The notes beneath the pieces are model-generated. The model was not told the DNA's origin. It did no database searches and saw only the letters and a program-made list of their open reading frames with translations. From GCA-2732755 sp965228265 (GTDB lineage: Bacteria; Planctomycetota; Phycisphaerae; Phycisphaerales; UBA1924), in assembly GCA_965228265.1 (NCBI GenBank), contig OZ245804.1, forward strand, positions 930,001-994,000: DNA of 64,000 nt. Reading direction: 5' to 3'. This document shows positions 17,215-25,475 of the stretch, one piece after another. Made by a program: the position numbers and the translations under genes. The first letter of the stretch is position 1, and each line of letters opens with the position of its first letter.

Positions 17215-17598
17215 TCAGTTCGGGCTGCCCTCAACCCGACGCCACTTCACACCCTCGATCCCGCTCGGCAGCGTCACGGGAACGATGTGCGCCGTCGTCT
17301 GGCCGCTCGGGATGTTGACGCTCGCTCGCGGGGCCGCGATGCCCTCTGGCTGGGCCAAGAGCCGCGCGTGCGACCTGGGCGCCTTGGTCGGCCCGAACTC
17401 GGCGACATCGCCCGGCCCGATCCGCTTGGCTTCGAGCACCTTCGTCCCGCCGTACCAAGACGTGTACGCCAGCTCCACGCGCACCGGGTGGGGCGACTGG
17501 TTCGCCACGTTCGCGCTGAACGTCCCCGAGCAGCCTGCCGCCATCGCCGCCAAGACCGTAAGGAGCCCGATCCGTACGGCCCGTGTTCCGTTTCCCAT
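17215..17598 (-). CDS. Small lipoprotein (paralogue 1 of a tandem pair)
   Basis: Start at 17598 gives MGNGTRAVRIGLLTVLAAMAAGC, a lipoprotein signal ending in AAGC; GGAAGG lies upstream. The mature ~100 residues form a beta-rich domain (TFSANVANQSPHPVRVELAY ... GDVAEFGPTKAP). The segment G-P-G-D/E ... GP-K-AP is shared with the next gene upstream, showing a tandem duplication. An envelope location is predicted. No functional family recognised. Confidence 0.65.
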   Translation of the reverse strand: MGNGTRAVRIGLLTVLAAMAAGCSGTFSANVANQSPHPVRVELAYTSWYGGTKVLEAKRIGPGDVAEFGPTKAPRSHARLLAQPEGIAAPRASVNIPSGQTTAHIVPVTLPSGIEGVKWRRVEGSPN

Positions 17599-17660
17599 GC
17601 GCGTGCCCCTTCCTTCGACTGCGAGTCTCCACGAACAGCGGTCTCGCTTCAAGATCAAAC

Positions 17661-18047
17661 TCACGGATCCCGCCGGATCGAGATGTCGAGCGATGACCCG
17701 CCGTACTCGTCGGCCCCGATCTCCGCGAACGACTTGCCCGCGTCGAGCCTGACACGCTCTGCAAACCCGCCCGAGCCCGAAGCCCGCGTCACTGTCAGCC
17801 GAACCCGGTCCGTGATCGGCGCCTTCACCGGCCCGAGCGTCCGGTACTCGCCCGGCCCCAGCACCGCCTTGGTCAGCACCGCCTGCCCCGAGCCCAGGCT
17901 CTCGATCTCGAGCCTCGCCTCAAGCGTCGAACGCGTCGAATTGGTCACATCGACCGTGTACGTCGAACTGCACCCAACGCCGAAGAACACCCCCAGAAGG
18001 GCGAACAGGGCGATCCAAAGCCGTCTGGCCGATACATCTCGCGTCAT
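17661..18047 (-). CDS. Small lipoprotein (paralogue 2 of a tandem pair)
   Basis: Start at 18047 (MTRDVSARRLWIALFALLGV, lipobox FFGVGC) is used, because the longer frame to 18548 runs through the divergent arsR gene. The 128-residue product resembles its neighbour: CSSTYTVDVTNSTRSTLEARL, then LGPGEYRTLGPVKAP and a C-terminal SFAEIGADEYGGSSLDISI. It is the first gene of a probable unit of two lipoproteins, the LTD protein and nuoE. It diverges from the ars operon across 82 nt. Confidence 0.65.
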   Translation of the reverse strand: MTRDVSARRLWIALFALLGVFFGVGCSSTYTVDVTNSTRSTLEARLEIESLGSGQAVLTKAVLGPGEYRTLGPVKAPITDRVRLTVTRASGSGGFAERVRLDAGKSFAEIGADEYGGSSLDISIRRDP

Positions 18048-18095
18048 ACCCGAATCGTAGGTCCGATCCGGTCGCCCGCTTTTGCCCCGGGTGCC

Positions 18096-18123
18096 TTGAC
18101 GCGGTCCAGAAGCAATGTATACT
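18096..18123 (+). promoter_or_regulatory. Sigma-70-type promoter of the ars operon
   Basis: TTGACG (18096-18101) and TATACT (18118-18123) are separated by 16 nt. A start 7 nt after the -10 falls on the A of the arsR ATG (18130), so the message is probably leaderless. Overlapping short inverted repeats (GCAA-N7-TTGC at 18113-18126; CTTGC-N8-GCAAG from 18122 into the gene) are likely ArsR operator half-sites. Confidence 0.75.
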
Positions 18124-18129
18124 TGCATT

Positions 18130-18507
18130 ATGACGCAAGCATTCAAGCAACCAGCGACCCCCAAGCAGGCCGCCCGCCGCAGGGCCCGCCTCGATGCGCT
18201 CCTCGATCCCGAGCTCTTCAAGGCCCTGGCCGACCCCACCCGGGGCAAGCTTTTGGCCTGCCTCGTCAAGTGCAGCCGGCCCTGCTCGGTCACCGAGATC
18301 GCCCAGTGCTGCGACCTCGACTTCTCGATGGTCGCCCGCCACCTGACCACACTGGCCCGCTCGGGCGTGCTCACCGCGCGCAAGGAAGGCCGAACCGTCT
18401 GGTACGAGGCCCCATCCGACCTGGCCGCCCGCTTCCGCGCCATCGCCGACGCGATCGACGAGCTCGCCCCCGCCGACTGCTGCGAGGAAGGAGACTGCTG
18501 TGGCTGA
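18130..18507 (+). CDS. arsR: ArsR-family arsenic-responsive repressor
   Basis: A 125-residue winged-helix repressor. The helix-turn-helix is SVTEIAQCCDLDFSMVARHL, after the family opening LFKALADPTRGKLLACLV. Cysteines at KCSRPC and QCC, and the C-terminal tail DCCEEGDCCG, are candidate As(III) ligands; they differ from the classic ELCVCDL site. Start is set at 18130 because the promoter -10 overlaps the upstream in-frame ATG (18115). No ribosome binding site can precede it, which fits a leaderless message. Its last 8 nt overlap arsC. It should repress its own operon until arsenite binds. Confidence 0.92.
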   Translation: MTQAFKQPATPKQAARRRARLDALLDPELFKALADPTRGKLLACLVKCSRPCSVTEIAQCCDLDFSMVARHLTTLARSGVLTARKEGRTVWYEAPSDLAARFRAIADAIDELAPADCCEEGDCCG

Positions 18508-18958
18508 CCGACGCCCCCGCGTGCTCTTCCTCTGCACGGGCAACTCATGTCGTAGCCAGATGGCCGAGGGCTGGGCGCGCCACCTGCTCGCCGATCAGGT
18601 CGACGCCGTGAGCGCCGGCACCGACCCGCACGGCCTCAACCCACTGGCTGTCAAAGCCATGGCTAGCGCCGGCGTCGACATCTCGGGCCACACCTCAAAG
18701 ACCGTCGATGCCTGCGACCCCGACACGCTCGACCTCGTCGTCACCGTCTGCGGCCACGCCAACGAGAACTGCCCCGTTTTCCTCGGCAACACCCGCGTCA
18801 TCCACCACGGCTTCGACGACCCGCCCAAGCTCGCCGCCGATGCCAAGACCGAAGAAGAAGCACTCCCGCACTACGAACGCGTCCGCGACGAGATCCGCGC
18901 GTTCATCACCACACTCCCCGAACTTCTGACACAGTCCCGGCAGGAGACCAACCCGTGA
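18500..18958 (+). CDS. arsC: Arsenate reductase, thioredoxin-coupled (LMW phosphatase type)
   Basis: The 152-residue enzyme reduces arsenate to arsenite. The catalytic P-loop C-x5-R is FLCTGNSCRSQMAEGW and the two shuttle cysteines are in VVTVCGHANENCPVF, as in thioredoxin-linked ArsC. Start is GTG with GGAG 8 nt upstream, inside the arsR 3' end. It overlaps acr3 by 4 nt (GTGA). Operon context and motifs make the call firm. Confidence 0.95.
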   Translation: MADRRPRVLFLCTGNSCRSQMAEGWARHLLADQVDAVSAGTDPHGLNPLAVKAMASAGVDISGHTSKTVDACDPDTLDLVVTVCGHANENCPVFLGNTRVIHHGFDDPPKLAADAKTEEEALPHYERVRDEIRAFITTLPELLTQSRQETNP

Positions 18959-20064
18959 CCACCATCACCCCCGCCTGCCCGCGCAAACGCCTCGCCTTCC
19001 TCGACCGCTTCCTCACGCTCTGGATCTTCCTGGCCATGGCGATCGGCGTCGGGATCGGGTACTTCATCCCGGGTGTCAGCGGCGCGCTCGACAGCGTCTC
19101 CGTCGGCACCACAAACATCCCCATCGCCATCGGGCTCATCCTCATGATGTACCCGCCCCTGGCCAAGGTCCGCTACGAGAAACTCCCCGAGGTCTTCCGC
19201 GACTGGAAAGTCCTCGCGCTCTCACTGATCCAGAACTGGATCGTCGGCCCCGTTCTCATGTTCACGCTCGCGGTCCTCTTCCTCCGCGACTACCCCGAGT
19301 ACATGGTCGGCCTCATCCTCGTCGGGCTGGCCCGATGCATCGCCATGGTCCTCGTCTGGAACGACCTGGCCCGGGGCAGCAACGACTACTGCGCAGGCCT
19401 CGTCGCCTTCAACAGCATCTTCCAGATCCTCTTCTTCGGCGCCTACGCCTGGGTCTTCATCACGTGGCTCCCGGCGAAGCTCGGCCTCGAGGGAGCCGTC
19501 GTCGATGTCACCATCGCGCAGGTCTTCGTCAGCGTGCTCATCTACCTGGGCATTCCCTTCTTCGCCGGCATGGTGACGCGCCTCGTGCTGCGTTCGGCCA
19601 AGGGCGATGAGTGGTACACCCAGACCTTCCTGCCGCGCATCTCGCCCATCACGCTCCTGGCGCTTCTGGCAACCATCGTCGTCATGTTCAGCCTCAAGGG
19701 CGAGAAGATCGTCGAACTCCCGCTCGACATCGTCCGCATCGCGATCCCGCTGACCATCTACTTCGTCGTCATGTTCTTCGTCAGCTTCCTGATGGCCCAC
19801 AAGGTCGGCGCGGACTACGAACGGGCCGCCACGCTCGCCTTCACCGCCTCCGGCAACAACTTCGAGCTCGCTATCGCCGTCGCGATCGCCGTCTTCGGCA
19901 TCGGCTCTGGCGTCGCCTTCGCCGCCGTCGTCGGCCCGCTCGTCGAGGTCCCCGTCCTCATTGCTCTCGTCAGCGTCTCGCTCTGGCTCGGACGCAAGCT
20001 CTACTCACGCAATACACCCGCCACATCCTCACCCGAAACCACACTCACAGGAGAAACATCATGA
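18955..20064 (+). CDS. acr3: ACR3-family arsenite efflux permease
   Basis: A 369-residue inner-membrane protein with about ten hydrophobic segments. It exports As(III), driven by the proton motive force. The essential cysteine appears in LVGLARCIAMVLVWNDLARG, followed by CAGLVAFNSIFQIL, both typical of ACR3. It starts at GTG overlapping arsC and its stop overlaps arsM (ATGA), so translation of the four genes is coupled. No ArsA ATPase is encoded nearby. Confidence 0.95.
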   Translation: MTTITPACPRKRLAFLDRFLTLWIFLAMAIGVGIGYFIPGVSGALDSVSVGTTNIPIAIGLILMMYPPLAKVRYEKLPEVFRDWKVLALSLIQNWIVGPVLMFTLAVLFLRDYPEYMVGLILVGLARCIAMVLVWNDLARGSNDYCAGLVAFNSIFQILFFGAYAWVFITWLPAKLGLEGAVVDVTIAQVFVSVLIYLGIPFFAGMVTRLVLRSAKGDEWYTQTFLPRISPITLLALLATIVVMFSLKGEKIVELPLDIVRIAIPLTIYFVVMFFVSFLMAHKVGADYERAATLAFTASGNNFELAIAVAIAVFGIGSGVAFAAVVGPLVEVPVLIALVSVSLWLGRKLYSRNTPATSSPETTLTGETS

Positions 20065-21050
20065 GTCACAACACCCAGGCAGAGAACAAGTCGCCCTGCT
20101 GCGGCCCGGACTGCTGCAACGACACGGAATCCACCAACACAGCGAGCACCACGACAGCGTCCGCCGCGACCGACACCCGCGACAAAGTCCGCGCCGGCTA
20201 TGCCGAGATCGCCAAAACCGGGCAGTGGTCGTCCGTCAACGCAGCGCCCAAAGCCACCGGCTGCTGCGGCGGGAGCAGCGCCGAAAGCAGTGGGGGTGGT
20301 GGTGGCTGCTGCGGCCCAACAACGCTCACGCCCGAACAGGTCGCGCTCGCCGTCGGCTACTCGGACTCCGATCTCTCGCTCATCCCGGGCGATGCCAACA
20401 TGGGCCTGTCCTGCGGCAACCCGAACGCGCTGGCCGATCTCAAGCCGGGCGAAACCGTCCTCGACCTCGGCTCGGGCGGCGGGTTCGACTGCTTCATCGC
20501 CGGCCCCAAAGTCGGCGCATCGGGCCAGGTCATCGGCGTCGATATGACACCCGAGATGATCTCCAAAGCCCGCGCGGGTCTTGCCACTTACACAAAGACC
20601 TCGGGCCTCACCAACGTCGAGTTCCGCCTGGGCGAGATCGAGAACATCCCCGCCCCCGACAACTCCATCGACGTCGTCATCTCCAACTGCGTCATCAACC
20701 TCTCGCCCGACAAGGACCGCGTCTGGCGCGAAGTCGCGCGCATCCTGAAGCCCGGCGGGCGGGTCGCCATCTCCGATCTCGCGCTGCTCAAGCCACTCCC
20801 CGAATCGGTTGTTTCCGATCTCGAAGCCCTCGTCGGCTGCATCGCCGGCGCCCAGCTCGTCGACGACATCCGCGCTTCGGTCCAGCAGGCAGGCCTGACC
20901 GATCTCAAGATGACCGCCAAGCCCCAGTACATCGAGGCCATGACCAACTGGCAGGACCCGCTCTACCAGAAAATCGCCGAGGCCCTGCCGGAAGGCGCAT
21001 CCATGAGCGACTACGTCGTGAGCCTCGACATCGAAGCCCGCAAGCCCTGA
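20061..21050 (+). CDS. arsM: Arsenite S-adenosylmethionine methyltransferase
   Basis: This 329-residue methyltransferase converts arsenite to methylated arsenicals. SAM motif I is VLDLGSGGGFDCFIAG, followed by VIGVDMTPEM. Conserved arsenic-binding cysteines fit GLSCGNP, ISNCVINLSPDK and EALVGCIAGAQ. The first ~95 residues are unusually Cys/Gly/Ser-rich (CCGPDCC, GCCGG, GGCCGP) and may bind As(III) or serve as a flexible loading arm. ATG overlaps the acr3 stop; CAGGAG precedes it. Hairpin repeats begin 4 nt after its stop. Confidence 0.95.
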   Translation: MSHNTQAENKSPCCGPDCCNDTESTNTASTTTASAATDTRDKVRAGYAEIAKTGQWSSVNAAPKATGCCGGSSAESSGGGGGCCGPTTLTPEQVALAVGYSDSDLSLIPGDANMGLSCGNPNALADLKPGETVLDLGSGGGFDCFIAGPKVGASGQVIGVDMTPEMISKARAGLATYTKTSGLTNVEFRLGEIENIPAPDNSIDVVISNCVINLSPDKDRVWREVARILKPGGRVAISDLALLKPLPESVVSDLEALVGCIAGAQLVDDIRASVQQAGLTDLKMTAKPQYIEAMTNWQDPLYQKIAEALPEGASMSDYVVSLDIEARKP

Positions 21051-21054
21051 CTCT

Positions 21055-21165
21055 CCTCCCCCGTCGCCGACGGGGGAGGTGTCTGCGAAGCAGACGGAGG
21101 GGGTCAGATTTCCTCCCTCTCCCCTCGGGGGAGAGGGAGCCGAGCGCAGCGAGGCGGGTGAGGGT
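21055..21165. repeat. Tandem hairpin repeats, families D2 and D1
   Basis: D2 (21055-21104) has the palindrome CCTCCCCCGTCG/CGACGGGGGAGG, then GTCTGC-GAA-GCAGAC. D1 (21112-21165) repeats the CCTCTCCCC/GGGGAGAGG hairpin with the AGCGAGGCGGGTGAGGGTG tail. They may also stop ars transcription. A worn family A arm lies at 21184-21206. Confidence 0.85.
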
Positions 21166-21218
21166 GTTTGAAAGTTCTGCCCTGTGGGGGCGACGTCCCG
21201 CTGCCCAATGACGAACGC

Positions 21219-21692
21219 TCACTCGCCTCGCATAAGCGCAAGCCCTTCCTCGCCTTCGATCGTCAGCACCACCGACCCGCCCGTGTGCACGATCGCGTCG
21301 GCACTCTCCAGCACGAGCATGATCTCCCGCTCGAGCGCCATCAATTCGGGCGGCCCCGCCATCTTCGTCGAGACCATCGGCCCCGCCTCCCACACGCCCT
21401 GCGCCAGCTTCTTGGCGTCCACCCGCCCGCTCACGCGGTTGACGCCCGCAAAGCCCGCGATCGAGCCATCATCGTTGATCGTCAGCGTCGGCTCCTGCGC
21501 ACCCTCGGGCAAGGTCTTGGCGACCTCCTCGCCCCGCACGCTCACAATCCGCCACGCGCCCGTCATCACATCGATCCCCGTCCGCTCGGCCGGCAGCTTG
21601 CACACCGTGCCTGTACACGCCGGCACCGAGACCGCCGCAATTCCCAGAGTTACAGCCGCCACACATCGGCTCAGCATCACACCGCTCCTCAT
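21219..21692 (-). CDS. META-domain lipoprotein
   Basis: The 157-residue protein has an export signal (VAAVTLGIAAVSVPAC, a lipobox-like end). A META/HslJ-like domain follows: GAWRIVSVRGEEV, PTLTINDDGSIAGFAGVNRVSG, TKMAGPPELMALEREIMLVL and a late LTIEGEEGLALMR. META domains are small envelope beta-folds linked to heat or antibiotic stress in some bacteria. Its ATG overlaps the stop of the VOC gene (ATGA). A second start at 21677 is possible. Confidence 0.85.
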   Translation of the reverse strand: MRSGVMLSRCVAAVTLGIAAVSVPACTGTVCKLPAERTGIDVMTGAWRIVSVRGEEVAKTLPEGAQEPTLTINDDGSIAGFAGVNRVSGRVDAKKLAQGVWEAGPMVSTKMAGPPELMALEREIMLVLESADAIVHTGGSVVLTIEGEEGLALMRGE

Positions 21693-22162
21693 CCCCGCAC
21701 AGCCGCCTCAAGCGCCGCGATGTCGATCTTCGTCATCTGGAACATGGCTTGCGCTGCATTGGAAGCGATCGCCGGGTCCTCGTGCGACATGAGCTCCATA
21801 AGGCGTCTCGGCGTGACCTGCCAGTGCAGCCCGAACCGGTCCTTCACCCAGCCGCAGGGCATCGCCTCGCCCCCCTCCGCCGCCAGCCCGTCGTAATACC
21901 GATCGATCTCGTCCTGCGTGTTCGCCTCGACCATGAGGCTGACACTCATATTGAAGGGCTGCCCGGGCCCGCCGTTCATCGCGTGCAGCCGCTGCCCGTT
22001 CAGCTCAAACGTGATCGACAGCACACTCCCCGGCTCATTCGGCCCGGCCTCGCCCTGGCGCATCTCACTGACCACACGCGAATCCGGAAAGATCGAGGTG
22101 TACAAGCGCACAGCCTCCTCGGCGTTGCCGTCGTACCAGAGAAAGGGCGTGATGGTTTGCAT
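21689..22162 (-). CDS. VOC-family (PhnB/DUF899-like glyoxalase fold) protein
   Basis: A 157-residue PhnB-like member of the vicinal oxygen chelate superfamily: MQTITPFLWYDGNAEEAVRLYTSIF, then SITFELNGQRLHAMNGGP, EIDRYYDGLAAEGG and GWVKDRFGLHWQVTP. Such proteins are often labelled 3-demethylubiquinone methyltransferase-like, although they have no methyltransferase fold; true activity is unknown. It is translationally coupled to the META lipoprotein gene. Confidence 0.9.
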   Translation of the reverse strand: MQTITPFLWYDGNAEEAVRLYTSIFPDSRVVSEMRQGEAGPNEPGSVLSITFELNGQRLHAMNGGPGQPFNMSVSLMVEANTQDEIDRYYDGLAAEGGEAMPCGWVKDRFGLHWQVTPRRLMELMSHEDPAIASNAAQAMFQMTKIDIAALEAAVRG

Positions 22163-22260
22163 GGGTGAGGCCTCCAGGGTGAAGCCTTCAGTCTACAGCT
22201 TCGCATCATCTGGGTGCCACAGCTTGTCCCGTAAGGCAATCCGCTATTGGCGCAAAAGAG

Positions 22261-22283
22261 CACGGCTTGCAAAGCAAGCCGTG
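22261..22283. repeat. Hairpin repeat, family B
   Basis: CACGGCTTG (22261-22269) and CAAGCCGTG (22275-22283) form a 9-bp hairpin followed by GCACTC. A partial copy (GGTGCCACAGCTTGTCC) lies at 22213-22229. It fills the gap between nuoD and the VOC gene. Confidence 0.85.
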
Positions 22284-22323
22284 GCACTCAGAAAATCAGT
22301 TCGATCGCACGCTGGAGCCTGTC

Positions 22324-23613
22324 TTAGCGGTCCAGCTCCGCCGCCACCACATTGATCGACCCCAGCACCGCCACGATGTCCGCCAGCATGTGCCCTTCGA
22401 TCATCTTGCTCATCGCCGAGTAGTTGATAAAGCTCGGCGGGCGCGTCCGCACACGCCAGGGGCGGTTGTCGCCGCCCGAGACGATGTAATACCCGAGCTC
22501 GCCGTTGGCGGTCTCCTGAGCCCCGTAACTCTCGGCGACCGGGGGCTTCCACCCGCGGTTCGACATGATCAGCTCGAAGTGCTGGATGAGGCCCTCGATC
22601 GAGCCGTACACGTCTTCCTTCCGCGGCTTGGTCATCTTCGAATCCGCGAACGCGTCGATCGGGCCGCCCGGGATGTCATCGATCAGCTGGTTGATGATCG
22701 AGCGGGCCTGCTTGATCTCCTCGACGCGGACGAGGAATCGCGTGTACACGTCGCCGTCCTCGGCCAGCGGCACAGAGAACTTCACAGCCTCCGCCCCCTG
22801 CCCGTCCCAGTTGTCCGCGTAGCACAGGTAAGGCTCGTCCTTCCGCAGATCCCGGCGTACGCCGGATGCACGCGCCAGGGGCCCCGAGAGCGACCAGTCG
22901 ATCGCGTCTTCCTTGCTGATGATCCCCACGCCCTGCGTGCGGTCCATGAAGATGCGGTTCCGCTCGACCAGCTTTTCGAGGTCCCGCACCGCGCTGGTCA
23001 GGTCGTCGTTGATGAACTCCTTGACCATCAGCTTGAACGTCGCCTCGTCGGGCAGGTCGCGCATCGCGCCGCCCACCCGCGTCCAGTCCGGGTGGAACCG
23101 CTGACCCGAAATGTAATCGACGATGTCGTAGATCCGCTCGCGCGGGTTGAAGGCGTACAGGAAGCCCGTGAACGCCCCGAGGTCGAGAGCCGCCGCACCC
23201 GTGCACAGCAGGTGGTCCTGGATCCGGCCAAGCTCGGCCATGATCGTCCGGATGACCTTGCACCGGGGTGTGATGTCGATCCCGAAGAGCTTCTCGACCG
23301 AGTGGTGCCAGCAGATGTCGTTCGAGATCGGGCTCAGATAGTTCATCCGGCTCACGATCGTGACGTACTGGTTGTAATCCATCACCTCGGCCTGCTTCTC
23401 GAAGCCCGAGTGCAGGTACCCGATGTGCGGCGTGCACCGCGCGATCCGCTCGCCATCAAGCTGGAGCACCAGCCGAAGCGTCGTGTGCGTCGCCGGGTGC
23501 TGAGGCCCGAAGTTCAGCGTCCACCGATCCCCTGTGTCAACCATCCCCTCCACATAGGGCGTGGTCTCGGTATCGACGTCGAACCCCTCGTCCGGCTTGA
23601 GCGTGTAAGGCAT
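22324..23613 (-). CDS. nuoD: NADH-quinone oxidoreductase subunit D
   Basis: NuoD forms part of the quinone-binding site of complex I and descends from hydrogenase large subunits. The 429-residue protein shows NFGPQHPATHTTLRLVLQL, HIGYLHSGFEKQAE, MNYLSPISNDICWHHSVEKL and a C-terminal GELGYYIVSGGDNRPWRVRTR. The family's conserved quinone-site His and Tyr positions appear present. It follows a pair of dockerin-tailed secreted protein genes by about 115 nt. No nuoC precedes it and no nuoE follows directly. Confidence 0.96.
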   Translation of the reverse strand: MPYTLKPDEGFDVDTETTPYVEGMVDTGDRWTLNFGPQHPATHTTLRLVLQLDGERIARCTPHIGYLHSGFEKQAEVMDYNQYVTIVSRMNYLSPISNDICWHHSVEKLFGIDITPRCKVIRTIMAELGRIQDHLLCTGAAALDLGAFTGFLYAFNPRERIYDIVDYISGQRFHPDWTRVGGAMRDLPDEATFKLMVKEFINDDLTSAVRDLEKLVERNRIFMDRTQGVGIISKEDAIDWSLSGPLARASGVRRDLRKDEPYLCYADNWDGQGAEAVKFSVPLAEDGDVYTRFLVRVEEIKQARSIINQLIDDIPGGPIDAFADSKMTKPRKEDVYGSIEGLIQHFELIMSNRGWKPPVAESYGAQETANGELGYYIVSGGDNRPWRVRTRPPSFINYSAMSKMIEGHMLADIVAVLGSINVVAAELDR

Positions 23614-23728
23614 CTGCGTGGCTCCTCGCGATCAGGCCCAAGTGTAGGGGCCCGCCCGGGCTCCCTCTCCCCCGATCGCCACGAGCCTCAGCCCCAGCCG
23701 AAAGACCCGGAATCAAGCCAAACCCCGC

Positions 23729-25474
23729 TCAGCACCCGCTGTTGTAGTTGGTGACCCACGCCGAGAAATCCGCAGCCGTGCACTGCCCATCCCCGTTCTG
23801 GTCGCACCCCGGGGCCTGCGCGTTGTACGCCGCCACCCACGCCGAAAAATCCGCCGGCGAGACTGCGCCGTCCCCGTTCACATCCGCAAGGCACGGCTCT
23901 CCATAGCTGACCAGCACAGCCGCCGATGTCCCGTCCGTGAACTCGACCAGCGCCGCGACCTGATCCGCATCGTTCGCCGAGCCGCTGAGCCGGAAACTCG
24001 ACGACTCCACCGTCCGGATATCGGGCGACCCGGGCTCGCTGCTGACATCAAGCTGTGTCCCGGCAGGCAGCAGCACCCGAAGCTCGCCCGCCGCGTCGGA
24101 GATGAAGTAGCGGTTGTAACGATCGGTCCCGCCCGGCACCGGCCCCTCGACCTGACCCCAGAACGCAAGCCTGCCCGAATCCGTAAACACCGGCTCGGGC
24201 CCATTGCCCGTCCCCTGAATAAACGAAACAAAGTCCGTGAGCACGTGCGGCTCATCAAACCCCGGCACAACCTGCCCCGTGTGCGCCACAAGCTTCAGAC
24301 CAGTCGGCCCGCCCTCGGCCCAGAAGTAGTCTTCATTCCCACTCGGAGCCGAAGCGCCACTGAGCTTGCTCGCAAACGCGATCTGGCTCTTGTTGTTGAA
24401 GTGAACCCGCTCCCGATTCGAAAGCCCATAGATCAGCACACCCGGCGCGAAACCCGGTGCCTGCATCCCCTCGCGGTACACGTGCTCAAGCCCATTGCCG
24501 TCGCGATCACTGAGAATCACCTGGTCCGTATCCGTCGTGATCCCCGGCCCCTCGACCTTGCAATAGATCATCGTGTGACCAAGATCGTTGATGCGGACGT
24601 CATAAACGTCTTTGTACGTCACCGTCGGCGGAAACCCGGGCACCGGGTCTCCCTCGCGGGCAACTATCGAAAACCCATCCTGCGCGTTCCAAGCGTAAAA
24701 CAAATGATTGTTGTCGCTCGTGATATTCGTGCCCTGGATATAGGCCTCGTAGACCAACGTCCCCTGACGGTTGATCCCCACCGGCGGATACATAAAGTTG
24801 TACCCCGCAAACTGGATCAGAGGCACTGGCCCCTTCCCGGTCGAAACAAGAGCCAGATTCTCGCCATCGGCTTCGCTCGCCCAGGTCATCTGGTAATCCG
24901 TGCTGTTGGCGCCGCAGAGGCGGTTGGAAATCGCAAAGTGCCCGGCGTTACTCATCCGGTACTGGTACCAGATGGATTGCCCCGAGCACATGATCCCCAT
25001 CGTTCCCGGCGCGCGTAGCCCGCCGAACGAAACGCCGCGCAAACCAAGATCATCCGAATACGTCCACGTACCCAGAAGCGAGGGCGATCCGTCGTCAAAC
25101 CCGATCCATGCCTGCAGTCCCAGGTCTCCATAGCGGTTCACATGATCCAGACTCCGGATCTCCGTGATGAGATCCCCCGGCTCGTAGCCCTGCGGCGTCA
25201 CGCCCGTCCGCACCAGCACCTCAGGCTCCACCCCGTCCGTGCGATACACCACGTCGCCGCTACCTGAATGCGTCAGAAATGTCGCCCGACCAAACTCATC
25301 AAGAAACGGCTGGTGTATCTCCGAGAAAACCCAGCCCGCCGGCAGGACCACTGCCTGCTCCCCCGTCGTCGCCAGCACCTCGTATTCCACCGGCTGAGCG
25401 CCGCTCGTGGGCGCCATCAAAAAGCTTACCAGAACCGCTGCAGTGAAGTTGTTCACTTCGAATGTCCGTCTCAT
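23729..25474 (-). CDS. Secreted repeat protein with GC-type dockerin tail (paralogue 2)
   Basis: The start at 25474 (MRRTFEVNNFTAAVLVSFLM, signal peptide ending TSGAQP) is 1 nt after the upstream gene's stop. The 581-residue product opens with VEYEVLATTGEQAVVLPAGW and has repeated units with N-x-x-G and G-x-x-F/A motifs (FLDEFGRATFLTHSG, INRQGTLVYEAYI, FTDSGRLAFWGQV), like the choice-of-anchor/DUF7453-type repeats of Phycisphaerae. It ends in a double D-N-D-G/PADFSAWV dockerin and a terminal NSGC. It is the second copy of a tandem duplication with the next gene upstream. Likely a cell-surface protein; the substrate is unknown. Confidence 0.82.
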   Translation of the reverse strand: MRRTFEVNNFTAAVLVSFLMAPTSGAQPVEYEVLATTGEQAVVLPAGWVFSEIHQPFLDEFGRATFLTHSGSGDVVYRTDGVEPEVLVRTGVTPQGYEPGDLITEIRSLDHVNRYGDLGLQAWIGFDDGSPSLLGTWTYSDDLGLRGVSFGGLRAPGTMGIMCSGQSIWYQYRMSNAGHFAISNRLCGANSTDYQMTWASEADGENLALVSTGKGPVPLIQFAGYNFMYPPVGINRQGTLVYEAYIQGTNITSDNNHLFYAWNAQDGFSIVAREGDPVPGFPPTVTYKDVYDVRINDLGHTMIYCKVEGPGITTDTDQVILSDRDGNGLEHVYREGMQAPGFAPGVLIYGLSNRERVHFNNKSQIAFASKLSGASAPSGNEDYFWAEGGPTGLKLVAHTGQVVPGFDEPHVLTDFVSFIQGTGNGPEPVFTDSGRLAFWGQVEGPVPGGTDRYNRYFISDAAGELRVLLPAGTQLDVSSEPGSPDIRTVESSSFRLSGSANDADQVAALVEFTDGTSAAVLVSYGEPCLADVNGDGAVSPADFSAWVAAYNAQAPGCDQNGDGQCTAADFSAWVTNYNSGC

Positions 25475-25475
25475 G

